Made by a program: the position numbers and the translations under genes. The notes below the pieces were generated by a model that did no database searches, had not been told where the DNA came from, and saw only the letters and a program-made list of their open reading frames with translations. 64,000 bases of DNA from CADEEN01 sp040384625 (GTDB lineage: Bacteria > Pseudomonadota > Gammaproteobacteria > Burkholderiales > Burkholderiaceae_C), in NCBI GenBank assembly GCA_040384625.1, contig JAZKIW010000077.1, forward strand, positions 7,034-71,033, written 5' to 3'. Positions 36,791-45,081 of this stretch are shown piece after piece (the first letter of the stretch is position 1; each line of letters begins with the position of its first letter).

Positions 36791-39225
36791 GCGCCACCAC
36801 CCTCCCGCCGCGCATCGGCCGCTTCAAGCTGCTGCGTGAGCTGGGGCGTGGCGCACAGGCGGTGGTCTGGCTGGCCCACGACACGCGCTTGGATCGCGAC
36901 GTGGCGCTGAAGCTGCTCAATGACGGTGGCGATGCCGTTGGCCCCTGGCTGCAAGAGGCGCGCGCGGTGAGCCGCCTGTCGCACCCGCATATCGTGCCGG
37001 TGTTCGAGGCCGACACCGCCGCCGAGGCCGGGAACCGGCCTTACCTGGTGTTCGAGTACGTCAAGGGTCCGACCTTGGCGGCCCACCTTCGCGAACGCGG
37101 CGGTGCCTTGCCCGCGCGCGAAGCGGTGACCCTGCTGCTCGGTGTGCTGGCCGCGCTGCGCGCCGCGCACGAGTGCGGCATCGTGCACCGCGACCTGAAG
37201 CCCTCGAACATCCTGATCGATGGCGAAGGCCGCGCCCGGGTGATGGACTTCGGCATTGCAGCGCGTGTGGCCGAGGGCCGCCACGATGACGGCGAAGCCG
37301 GAACGATCTGCGGCACCCCCGGCTACATCAGCCCGGAAGCCGCGCGCGGCGCAGCGCCCAATCCGGCGATGGACGTGTTCGCCACCGGCGTGATGCTGGC
37401 CGAGATGCTGAGCGGCCAGCGTCTGTTGAAGGAGCGCGACTCGATGCGCGCACTCGAACGCGTGCAGCAGGAAGACCTGCTGCTGCCGCCGGCGCTGGCC
37501 AATGGCGATCCGGTCGACGATGCGTTACGTGCCATCGTGCAGCGAGCGCTCGAACGCCACAGCGCCGCCCGCACACCGACTGCTGCTGCCCTGCACCAGG
37601 CCCTGCAGGGCTGGCTGCAAGGCGGGCCCCAGCCGGCGGCAGGGGACGAGCCGGCCGCTGGGGCAGCCGCGAACGCGACGCTCGACTTCCTGTTGCGGCG
37701 CATGAAGCACCGCAGCGACTTCCCGGCGATGTCCGATTCAGTGTCGCGCATCCAGCGCGTCGCCAACTCGGAGAACGAGAACCTTCAGAACCTGTCGTCC
37801 GAGATCCTGAAAGACGTGGCGTTGACCAACAAGCTGCTGCGCATGGTCAACACCGCCAGCTACAGCGGGGCCGGTGGTGCAGTGAGCACGGTCTCGCGTG
37901 CGGTGGCCCTGGTTGGTTTTGCCGGCATCCGCAACATGGCGCTGTCGCTGGTGCTGCTGGACCACATGCCAGACAAGGGCCACGCCACGCAGCTGAAGGA
38001 AGAGTTCCTGCGTGCGCTGATGGTCGGCACCCTGGCGGGCGAGCTGACTTCGGTGGCGCGCGAGGCCGAAGAGACTTTCCTGTCGGCGATGTTCCAGAAC
38101 CTCGGCCGCCTGTTGGTCGAGTTCTACTTCCCCGACGAGGCGCGGCAGATTCGTGCCCTCGACGAACCCGCTGCCGCGCAGCGCATCCTGGGCATCAACT
38201 TCGAGGCCCTGGGTGTGGGCGTGGCCAAGGCCTGGGGCCTGCCCGACAACCTGCAGCGCGCCATGCGCATGCCTGGGGGCGACGCACCCGGCAAGGCTGT
38301 CGGCGGTACCGACCGGCAACGCTGGCTGGGCCGCATGGCCGGCGAGGTCACCGATGCACTGCTGCACGACGAGGACGGTCGCAGTGCCGCCAAGATCGAC
38401 GCCATTGCGCAGCGCTACAGCCGCGCGCTCGGCGTGGAAGGTAAACAGCTAAAGCAAGCCGCTGAGCAGGCACAGCAACGTCTGTCGCAACTGGCGCAAG
38501 CCATGAACCTCGACCTGGGGGCCAAGGCGCGTGCACGCCGCCTGCTTGCGGCGCCACCGGCGGTGACCGAGCACGACTCGCTTTCGGCGCACACCCTCAA
38601 GGCAACCGACATGGCGCCACTGGCGGCGACCGCCGCTACGGCGGCGCCGTCTCAGGTCGAAGCGCAAACTGCGCCTGCGCCTGCTGCGCCGGCGGTCAAC
38701 GTGGCCGAGCTGCTGGCCAACGGTGTGCAGGACATCACCAACCACATGGTCGCCGACGGCTGCAAGCTCAACGAAGTGCTGCGCATGATCCTGGAGACGA
38801 TGTACCGCGCCCTCGGTTTCCGACGCATCGTGTTCTGCTTGCGCGACGCCAAGTCCGACAGCCTGACCGGCCGCTTCGGCCTCGGCGACCGCGCCAGCGA
38901 AGTCGCGGCCGCGATGAAGGTTCCGCTGCGCACCGGCGCCGGCATCGCGCCCGACCTGTTCACCGCCGTTTGCGCCAAGGGTGCCGACACGCTGATCGCC
39001 GACGCCACCGTGCCGGCCATCGCCAACCGCCTGCCGCCCTGGTTCGCACAGCACGTCGCCGCGCCGTCGTTCCTGCTGCTGCCGCTGATGATGAAGAACG
39101 CGCCCTTCGCGCTGATCTACGCCGACCAAGCACGGCCGGGCGGCATCGCGCTGGGCGAAAAAGAACTGGCCCTGCTGCGCACGCTGCGCAACCAGGGCGT
39201 GATGGCGTTCCGGCAGGCTGGCTGA
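36787..39225 (+). CDS. Ser/Thr protein kinase with HDOD and GAF domains
   Basis: Cytosolic eukaryotic-type (Hanks) kinase fused to two signalling domains; substrate unknown. The 812 residues hold a complete kinase (about 10-280): glycine loop LGRGAQAVV (19-27), Lys42 in VALKLL, HRDLKPSN (134-141), DFG (154-156) and activation segment CGTPGYISPE. An HDOD domain follows (about 300-510, FPAMSDSVSRIQRVANSENENLQNLSSEILKD), then a linker of about 70 residues rich in Ala and Pro, and a GAF-like domain (about 640-800). No membrane segment is seen. The upstream overlapping gene is a pseudokinase version without GAF. The SRP RNA gene lies just after, on the other strand. Confidence 0.88.
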   Translation: MSATTLPPRIGRFKLLRELGRGAQAVVWLAHDTRLDRDVALKLLNDGGDAVGPWLQEARAVSRLSHPHIVPVFEADTAAEAGNRPYLVFEYVKGPTLAAHLRERGGALPAREAVTLLLGVLAALRAAHECGIVHRDLKPSNILIDGEGRARVMDFGIAARVAEGRHDDGEAGTICGTPGYISPEAARGAAPNPAMDVFATGVMLAEMLSGQRLLKERDSMRALERVQQEDLLLPPALANGDPVDDALRAIVQRALERHSAARTPTAAALHQALQGWLQGGPQPAAGDEPAAGAAANATLDFLLRRMKHRSDFPAMSDSVSRIQRVANSENENLQNLSSEILKDVALTNKLLRMVNTASYSGAGGAVSTVSRAVALVGFAGIRNMALSLVLLDHMPDKGHATQLKEEFLRALMVGTLAGELTSVAREAEETFLSAMFQNLGRLLVEFYFPDEARQIRALDEPAAAQRILGINFEALGVGVAKAWGLPDNLQRAMRMPGGDAPGKAVGGTDRQRWLGRMAGEVTDALLHDEDGRSAAKIDAIAQRYSRALGVEGKQLKQAAEQAQQRLSQLAQAMNLDLGAKARARRLLAAPPAVTEHDSLSAHTLKATDMAPLAATAATAAPSQVEAQTAPAPAAPAVNVAELLANGVQDITNHMVADGCKLNEVLRMILETMYRALGFRRIVFCLRDAKSDSLTGRFGLGDRASEVAAAMKVPLRTGAGIAPDLFTAVCAKGADTLIADATVPAIANRLPPWFAQHVAAPSFLLLPLMMKNAPFALIYADQARPGGIALGEKELALLRTLRNQGVMAFRQAG

Positions 39226-39247
39226 GCAAAGGCGGTGCGGGGGAGGG

Positions 39248-39343
39248 TGACGAGCCCGATCTCGGCACTGGTTGCAACGCTTAGGGCTGCTTGGTTCCCC
39301 ACCTGACCCGTTTGGGCGCGCTCCCATGCGAGGAGGCCCGTCG
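39248..39343 (-). ncRNA. ffs: 4.5S RNA (bacterial small SRP RNA)
   Basis: Signal recognition particle RNA, partner of Ffh in membrane-protein targeting. On the minus strand 39308-39285 reads GGTCAGGT, GGGGAACC, AAGCAGCC: this is the conserved SRP helix 8, with a GGAA tetraloop (39298-39295) closed by TGG/CCA and the asymmetric-loop bases CAGG and AGCA that bind Ffh. The ends pair as well: 39342-39335 with 39256-39249, 8 bp. A TACAAT -10 lies at 39355-39350, giving a 5' end near 39343. The RNA would be about 95 nucleotides. The exact ends are estimated. It is downstream of the PurM-like gene on the same strand. Confidence 0.9.
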
Positions 39344-39349
39344 CGGGTG

Positions 39350-39355
39350 ATTGTA
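39350..39355 (-). promoter_or_regulatory. -10 element of the 4.5S RNA gene
   Basis: TACAAT on the minus strand, 7 bases before the predicted RNA 5' end. It lies between the end of the PurM-like gene and the RNA; the -35 would fall at the end of that gene and is not clear. Confidence 0.6.
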
Positions 39356-39378
39356 GGCGAGCGCCGCCTGCACCGTCG

Positions 39379-40512
39379 TCACCGCAGTTGCAAGGCGTCA
39401 TCCCCGAAGCGCAGTCCTAGGGGTTCGATAAGCAGTTGCTTGTCGCCGCCCTCGACGCGGCCCGCGACCAACGCGTCGATGCCCTGTTCGCGCGCCACCG
39501 CAGCTGTGCGATCGGCCTGCTCCGAGGTTACGAACAACGCAAACCCTGCCCCCATGTTCAGCGTGCTGTAGGCCTCGTGGTCGTCATGCCCAGCGTGGTG
39601 CTGCATGAATTTCAGCACAGGCGGCACGGCGGGGACGCTGCGGATGCGGTAGGTGAACTGGCCGGGGTGGCGCAGCAGCTTGCGCCAGCCGTGGCCAGTG
39701 ATGTTGGCGGCGTAGTGCGGCGTGATGCCGGCCTGCCACAGCGCTTCGGTGACGGGCGAGTACAGCGTGGTCGGGGCGAGCAGGGCGTCGCCGAACGTCG
39801 TACCTGTGTCGTCGATGGGCGTAAGGTAGCCTTGCGGCAGGCGCTCGGCCAGCTTGCGCGCCAGGCTCAGGCCGTTGGCGTGGATGCCGCTCGACGCCAG
39901 CAGCACGATGGCGTCGCCGGCGGCCAGGTTGTCGCCGACCGAGAGGCGCTCCTTCGGATTGATGAGGCCGGTGCAGGAGGCGGCGAGGTCGATGCGCCCG
40001 GCCTCGACGATGCCGGCCAGCGCGGGCGTTTCGCCCCCGCCCCAGGCCACCTTGCACACCTTGCACGCGCGTTGCCAGCCTGCCACCAGGGCCTGCGCGC
40101 GCGCCGCGTCGCCGAACCAGTCGCTGCCGCCGGCGGCCCAGTAGGCCTGCACCACCAGCGGCGTGGCGCCCACGGTGATCAGGTCGTTGACGGCCATCGC
40201 GATGGTGTCCTGCGCGATGCCCTCGTAGTAATGGTTCTTGCCGGTGAGGCGCGCCATCTCGTCGGCCACGAGGGCCTTGCTGCCCAGGCATTCGACGATG
40301 CTGGCGATGTAGAACGGGCCGACGTCGACGACATACGCCGATTCGCCGCGAGAGGCCTTCACTTCGCTGAAGCCGTGCCCCGCCAGGTGCACGGCGGTGG
40401 CGGCGGCGGCGCGCTGCGCGCTCACCTTCAGCGGGTCGATCAGCTCGTAGTTGACGCCGGCCTGTTCATAGCTGAGCGGCGTGATGGCGGCGGGAGGCGC
40501 GGGGATCGTCAT
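39379..40512 (-). CDS. PurM-family (AIR synthase-related) protein, atypical
   Basis: Member of the PurM/AIR synthase ATP-binding superfamily. Standard PurM closes FGAM to AIR in purine synthesis. The 377 residues show family parts (LSYEQAGVNYELID; GIAQDTIAMAVNDLITVGATPLVVQAYWA; GGGETPALAG; SSGIHANGLSLARKL; LAPTTLYSP; STLNMGAGFALFV). The usual GTDGVGTK substrate/ATP loop is absent; in its place is VECLGSKALVADEM. A CKVCK pair at about residues 153-157 is also unusual. It may be a divergent PurM or a paralog with another substrate; a standard purM elsewhere would favour the latter. A -10-like GATAAT lies 8 bases before the ATG and no ribosome site is present. It is divergent from dnaX. Confidence 0.8.
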   Translation of the reverse strand: MTIPAPPAAITPLSYEQAGVNYELIDPLKVSAQRAAAATAVHLAGHGFSEVKASRGESAYVVDVGPFYIASIVECLGSKALVADEMARLTGKNHYYEGIAQDTIAMAVNDLITVGATPLVVQAYWAAGGSDWFGDAARAQALVAGWQRACKVCKVAWGGGETPALAGIVEAGRIDLAASCTGLINPKERLSVGDNLAAGDAIVLLASSGIHANGLSLARKLAERLPQGYLTPIDDTGTTFGDALLAPTTLYSPVTEALWQAGITPHYAANITGHGWRKLLRHPGQFTYRIRSVPAVPPVLKFMQHHAGHDDHEAYSTLNMGAGFALFVTSEQADRTAAVAREQGIDALVAGRVEGGDKQLLIEPLGLRFGDDALQLR

Positions 40513-40520
40513 GGGCGGCG

Positions 40521-40526
40521 ATTATC
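40521..40526 (-). promoter_or_regulatory. -10-like hexamer of the PurM-family gene
   Basis: GATAAT on the minus strand, 8 bases before the ATG, with no Shine-Dalgarno between. It suggests a leaderless message. Confidence 0.45.
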
Positions 40527-40563
40527 GCGGAGGGCCTTCGGCGCCTACGGGGAGGCCGGCTCG

Positions 40564-40569
40564 TAGAAT
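40564..40569 (+). promoter_or_regulatory. -10-like hexamer of dnaX
   Basis: TAGAAT ends 7 bases before the dnaX ATG, with no ribosome site between. It is the plus-strand counterpart of the element that serves the divergent PurM-family gene. Confidence 0.45.
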
Positions 40570-40576
40570 CCATTGC

Positions 40577-42361
40577 ATGAGTTATGTCGTGCTCGCGCGC
40601 AAGTACCGGCCGCGGACGTTTTCCGAGATGGTGGGCCAGGACGCGGTGGTGCGTGCGCTGACGCACGCGCTCGAACAGCAGCGCCTGCACCACGCGTACC
40701 TCTTCACCGGCACGCGTGGCATCGGCAAGACCACGGTGTCGCGCATCCTGGCCAAGAGCCTCAACTGCACCGGCCCGGACGACAAGGGCGGCATCACCGC
40801 CACGCCCTGCGGCGTGTGCAGCGCGTGCACCGAGATCGATGCCGACCGCTACATCGACTACATCGAACTCGACGCCGCCAGCAACCGCGGCATCGACGAG
40901 ATCCGCGACCTGCTCGAACGCGCGGCCTACAAGCCGAGCATCGGCCGCTTCAAGGTCTTCATGATCGACGAAGCGCATCAGCTGACCAAAGAGTCGTTCA
41001 ACGCGCTCTTGAAGACACTGGAAGAGCCGCCCGAGTACCTGAAGTTCGTGCTGGCGACGACGGATCCCGAGAAGATGCTGCCAACGGTGTTGTCGCGCTG
41101 CCTGCAGTTCAACCTGCGGCCGATGGCGCCCGAGCTGGTGCAGGAGCACCTCGAGCGCGTGCTGAAGGCCGAGGGCGTCGAACATGATGAAGGCTCGTTG
41201 CGCCTGTTGTCACGCGCGGCGCGCGGCTCGATGCGTGACGGCCTTTCGTTGACCGACCAGGCCATCGCCTTCGGTGGCGGCGCGCTGACGCGCGACGCCG
41301 TGCGCACGATGCTCGGCAGTGTCGACCGCAGCCACGCCGGGCGCTTCGTACGTGCGCTCGCGGCGCGCGACGGCCGGGCCGTGCTGGCCGGCGTCGACGC
41401 GCTGCGCGAACACGGCCTGTCGGCCGCCGGCACGCTCGAAGAGATGAGCGGCCTGTTGCAGCAGATGGCCGTCGAGCAGGCCGTGCCCGGCGCCTTGCCG
41501 GACACCGACCCTGAAAGCCCCGAGACGCGCGAACTCGCCGCGCTGCTGCCCGCCGATGAAACGCAGCTGCTCTACAGCCTGGTGCTGCACGGCCGTCAGG
41601 AGCTGAACCTTGCCCCCGACAGTTATGCCGGCCTGACGATGGTGCTGCTGCGCCTGCTGGCCTTTGCGCCGGCCACGGCGAGTTCGGGCACGCCACCGGC
41701 TCGTCCCGCCGCGCCGGCGCCGGCGCCCTCGGCCGGCCGGGCGACGGCAACGGCGGCATCGTCGGCCGCTGCGAGGGTTGTGACGGCGTTGCCGGCCAAG
41801 GCCGCGCTACCGGTGCTGCGCAAAGAGTTGGCCGACGACGAACCGCCGGCCTGGCTCGACGAGGCTCCCGATGAATTCGATGCACCGCTGCTGCGCGAGC
41901 CAGCACCCCTGCCGGCTCGCTCATCGCCGGGCGAGCCGGTCGCCGTGGCCTTGGTGCCCACGTCGCTTGGCGAGCGTTGGGCCGGCATCGTCGCGATGCT
42001 CGAACAGCGCCAGCTGATCGCCGCATTGACGCGTGAGCTGGCGCTGCAGGCCGAATTGATCGAGCAGCACGACGGCGCAGCACCGCTGTGGCGCCTGCGC
42101 GTCGAGCGCGAGTCTCTGCGCACGCCGGCCCTGCGCGACAAGCTACAGGCCGCGCTGGCCGAGGCTGTGGGCATCACGCCGCTGCGCCTGGAGCTCGAAG
42201 CCGGCACGCCGCAGGACACGCCCGCCAAGCGCAACGCCGCCGAGAAGCAGCGCCGCCAGCAGGAAGCCGAGCAGATCATCCACAACGATCCGCTGGTGCA
42301 GGACATGCTCGCGCAATTCAAGACTGCGCGCATCGTGCCCGGCTCGATCAAACCGCACTAG
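40577..42361 (+). CDS. dnaX: DNA polymerase III subunit gamma/tau
   Basis: Clamp-loader ATPase of the replicative polymerase. The 594 residues begin MSYVVLARKYRPRTFSEMVGQ and have Walker A GTRGIGKTT, the zinc-binding cysteines (LNC, then PCGVCSAC), Walker B VFMIDEAHQL, sensor 1 VLATTDPEKM, and the arginine-finger SRC. Domain III follows, then an Ala/Pro-rich linker from about residue 360 and a C-terminal tau part. No A-rich slippery heptamer of the E. coli frameshift type is seen, so a gamma form by frameshifting is not evident. It leads dnaX-ybaB-recR. The ATG at 40577 is preferred to upstream in-frame starts that would run through the divergent promoter. Confidence 0.97.
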   Translation: MSYVVLARKYRPRTFSEMVGQDAVVRALTHALEQQRLHHAYLFTGTRGIGKTTVSRILAKSLNCTGPDDKGGITATPCGVCSACTEIDADRYIDYIELDAASNRGIDEIRDLLERAAYKPSIGRFKVFMIDEAHQLTKESFNALLKTLEEPPEYLKFVLATTDPEKMLPTVLSRCLQFNLRPMAPELVQEHLERVLKAEGVEHDEGSLRLLSRAARGSMRDGLSLTDQAIAFGGGALTRDAVRTMLGSVDRSHAGRFVRALAARDGRAVLAGVDALREHGLSAAGTLEEMSGLLQQMAVEQAVPGALPDTDPESPETRELAALLPADETQLLYSLVLHGRQELNLAPDSYAGLTMVLLRLLAFAPATASSGTPPARPAAPAPAPSAGRATATAASSAAARVVTALPAKAALPVLRKELADDEPPAWLDEAPDEFDAPLLREPAPLPARSSPGEPVAVALVPTSLGERWAGIVAMLEQRQLIAALTRELALQAELIEQHDGAAPLWRLRVERESLRTPALRDKLQAALAEAVGITPLRLELEAGTPQDTPAKRNAAEKQRRQQEAEQIIHNDPLVQDMLAQFKTARIVPGSIKPH

Positions 42362-42373
42362 GAGATTCGACCC

Positions 42374-42700
42374 ATGATGAAGAACCAACTCGCCGGCCTG
42401 ATGAAGCAGGCGCAGGCGATGCAGGACAACATGAAGCGCGCGCAGGACGAACTGGCGCTGCTGGAGGTCGAAGGCGTGAGCGGCGCCGGCCTGGTGAAGG
42501 TGACGATGACCTGCAAGCACGACGTCAAGCGCATCACCATCGATCCGAGCCTGCTGGCCGACGACAAGGACATGCTCGAAGACCTGGTCGCCGCGGCGTT
42601 CAACGACGGCGTGCGCCGTGCCGAGGAGGTGAGCGCCGAGAAGATGGGCAAGCTCACCGCCGGCATGCCGATGCCGCCCGGGATGAAGTTTCCGTTTTGA
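42374..42700 (+). CDS. ybaB: YbaB/EbfC nucleoid-associated protein
   Basis: Small DNA-binding protein that coats the nucleoid as a dimer. The 108 residues have the helical N terminus LAGLMKQAQAMQDNMKRAQDEL, the central strands VEGVSGAGLVKVTMTCKHDVKRITIDPSL and the C-terminal helix. An initial double Met leaves the start ambiguous by one codon; GGAGATTC precedes it. It lies 12 bases after dnaX and overlaps recR through TTGA, the conserved dnaX-ybaB-recR order. Confidence 0.96.
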   Translation: MMKNQLAGLMKQAQAMQDNMKRAQDELALLEVEGVSGAGLVKVTMTCKHDVKRITIDPSLLADDKDMLEDLVAAAFNDGVRRAEEVSAEKMGKLTAGMPMPPGMKFPF

Positions 42701-43284
42701 GCGAACCGAGCCTCAACGCACTGATCGACGCCCTGCGTCGCTTGCCAGGCGTGGGCGTCAAGTCGGCCCAGCGCATGGCCTTTCATCTGCTGCAGCACGA
42801 CCGCGATGGCGCGCTGAAGCTGGCTCAGGCGCTCACCGGTGCGGTGGGCTGTGTCCAGCACTGCCAGCGCTGCCACACCTTCAGCGAATCGACGTTGTGC
42901 GGCGTGTGCAGCGACCCGCAGCGTGATACCAGCAAGCTGTGCGTGGTCGAGACACCGGCCGACCAGGCCGCGCTCGAGCGCACCGGCAGCTACCGCGGCC
43001 TGTACTTCGTGCTGATGGGGCGCCTGTCGCCGCTGGACGGTATCGGCGTGCGCGACATCGGTGTGGCCGAGCTGCTCGAACGCGCGGCGGACCCAGCGGT
43101 GCTCGAGGTGATTCTCGCGCTGGGCTTCTCAGCCGAAGGCGAGGCCACCGCGCACGCACTCGGCCAGGCCCTGCGCGCGCGCGGCGGCCATGTCACGCGC
43201 CTGGCGCGTGGGGTGCCGGTGGGCAGCGAGTTGGAGTACGTCGACCTTTCGACGATCGCGCACGCCCTCAGCGATCGCCGCTGA
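42697..43284 (+). CDS. recR: Recombination protein RecR
   Basis: Recombination mediator of the RecFOR pathway that helps load RecA at gaps. The 195 residues contain the helix-hairpin-helix RRLPGVGVKSAQRMAFHLL, a four-cysteine zinc finger (CQRCHTFSESTLCGVC), and a Toprim domain (LCVVETPADQAALE; YFVLMGRLSPLDGIG). No ATG exists near the N terminus; the TTG at 42697 overlaps the ybaB stop (TTGA) and gives family length, so translation is probably coupled. An AddAB-like pair elsewhere in the window covers double-strand ends, while RecR covers gaps. Confidence 0.95.
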   Translation: MSEPSLNALIDALRRLPGVGVKSAQRMAFHLLQHDRDGALKLAQALTGAVGCVQHCQRCHTFSESTLCGVCSDPQRDTSKLCVVETPADQAALERTGSYRGLYFVLMGRLSPLDGIGVRDIGVAELLERAADPAVLEVILALGFSAEGEATAHALGQALRARGGHVTRLARGVPVGSELEYVDLSTIAHALSDRR

Positions 43285-43301
43285 GGTGCGCACAGGCGCG
43301 G

Positions 43302-44888
43302 TCAGCGCTTGCGCGCTGGACGCTGGGCGCTGACGGCCTTGACCGGCCGTTCCGCGGCCTTGGTGCGCGCCGTGGTGGCCTTGCGGTTGCTCGTGGCGGG
43401 AGCCGCCGCGGTGCGAGCGGGCAGGAACACCACGACGCTGCTGCCGGCCGCAAAGCGTGTCGACACCGTGACCTTGTTCCACAGCGCCACCTGGGCACTG
43501 CTGACGCGATAGCGCTTGGCCACGGCGGCCACGCTGTCGCCGCGCTTGCCGGCTCGGAAGGCGACGCGTCGGAGCTGGGGCCCGTCGGGCGCAAGCGACA
43601 TCGTCGCGTGCTCGGCCACATGCTCCGGTACGTCGGTCTGACGCTGGGCATGGCGCGGCACCAGCAGGGTCGAGCCGGCCTTGACCACCATGTGTGGCGG
43701 GATGTTGTTGACGGCGCGCAGATCGCCCTCGCTCATGCCGGCCTGTTGCGCGGCCTGGGCTGTCTTCATGGACTTGGGGGCCACCCACGCGGTCCAGCTG
43801 GCGAGCGGCCCGCGGTGCCCTTCGATGCCTTTGACGAAAGCGTTAGCGCTGTCGTAGGGCAACAGCAGTTGCGGCGTGCCGGCAGCCAGGATCACAGGCT
43901 TGTTGAGCTGCGGATTGAGGGCCTGGAATTCGGGCAGGCTCAGGTTGGCCAGCCGGGCCGCCAGCGCGACATCGATATCGCGTGCAATCGGCACGCTGAG
44001 GAAGTAGGGGTGGTTGAACAGGCTGGGCAGGGTCAGGGCAAAGGCCGCCGGGTTGGCAACGATGTTCTTCACCGCCTGCAGCTTGGGCACGTAGTCGCGC
44101 GTCTCGGCCGGCATCTTCAGGCTCGAATAGTCGGTCGGCAGCCCGGCGCGCTGGTTGCGCTTGATGGCGCGCTGCACGTTGCCCTCGCCCCAGTTGTATG
44201 CGGCCAGTGCCAAGTGCCAGTCGCCGAACATGCCATGCAGGCGGGTCAGGTAGTCGAGCGCGGCGCGCGTCGATGCCAGCACGTCGCGGCGGTCGTCACG
44301 GAAGACGTTCTGCGTCAGGTCGAAGTCGCGCCCAGTGGCGGGCATGAACTGCCACATGCCCGACGCGCGGGCGCTCGAGATCGCCTGCGGGTTGAACGCG
44401 CTTTCGATGAAGGGCAGCAGGGCCAGCTCGCTCGGCAGGTTGCGCTTCTGCACTTCCTCGACGATGTGGAACAGGTAGCGGCTGCCGCGCTCCGCCATAC
44501 GCTGCACGTACTCGGGCTGGCGCGCGTAAAAGTACTCGCGCTTGCGCACGAAGTCGTCGTCGAGGTCGGGGATCGCGTAGCCGTTGCGCACGCGCTGCCA
44601 GAGGTCGATCTGGGCGGTGCGGTCGTCGAGGTCGACCGGCACCTCGGGGCGCACCGGGTCGATCGGCGCCACTACGACCGGCGCGCTGGCTGCCGTGGCG
44701 ACGCTCACTGCGGCTGCAGGCGCGGCGGCTTCGGGCGCCGAAGCGGCCGGGACGGGTACGGCCACCACGACGGCCGGGCCGGAACTGCTGTCGTCGCCCA
44801 ACGGAACGGGCGCCGCGCAGCCGGCCAGCCACGCGAGCATCAGCATCACCAAGGGGTATCGGCTGTCGGCAATCAAGTGCAGGGTCAT
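43302..44888 (-). CDS. mltD: Membrane-bound lytic transglycosylase MltD-like
   Basis: Outer-membrane lipoprotein that cleaves peptidoglycan glycan strands to anhydromuropeptides. The 528 residues start with a lipoprotein signal (lipobox LAGC, Cys about 24), then an alanine/valine-rich linker, an SLT domain (about 130-290) with catalytic Glu in LPFIESAFNPQA and the motifs GMWQFMPATG and ALAAYNWGEGNV, and two LysM-like repeats (about 410-445 and 470-510). The C terminus is Lys/Arg-rich. The ATG at 44888 places the signal at the N terminus; an upstream extension is not protein-like. It is divergent from the methyltransferase gene. Confidence 0.94.
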   Translation of the reverse strand: MTLHLIADSRYPLVMLMLAWLAGCAAPVPLGDDSSSGPAVVVAVPVPAASAPEAAAPAAAVSVATAASAPVVVAPIDPVRPEVPVDLDDRTAQIDLWQRVRNGYAIPDLDDDFVRKREYFYARQPEYVQRMAERGSRYLFHIVEEVQKRNLPSELALLPFIESAFNPQAISSARASGMWQFMPATGRDFDLTQNVFRDDRRDVLASTRAALDYLTRLHGMFGDWHLALAAYNWGEGNVQRAIKRNQRAGLPTDYSSLKMPAETRDYVPKLQAVKNIVANPAAFALTLPSLFNHPYFLSVPIARDIDVALAARLANLSLPEFQALNPQLNKPVILAAGTPQLLLPYDSANAFVKGIEGHRGPLASWTAWVAPKSMKTAQAAQQAGMSEGDLRAVNNIPPHMVVKAGSTLLVPRHAQRQTDVPEHVAEHATMSLAPDGPQLRRVAFRAGKRGDSVAAVAKRYRVSSAQVALWNKVTVSTRFAAGSSVVVFLPARTAAAPATSNRKATTARTKAAERPVKAVSAQRPARKR

Positions 44889-45081
44889 TGGAGCTGTTCG
44901 TGCATCACTAGAATGCCGGCCAGTTGAAGGCCCTCGACATGGGGGCGGCATGCGCACATGTCGCATCGCCCGGGTCGACCACCGGCGCTTTATCACTCAT
45001 CGGCAAGGCGCCGCGATTATAGGAACCAGGCCCTCAGAGCAAGGCCTTGCCGCGTCGGTTCCATGCACTTTGCAAGCATTG

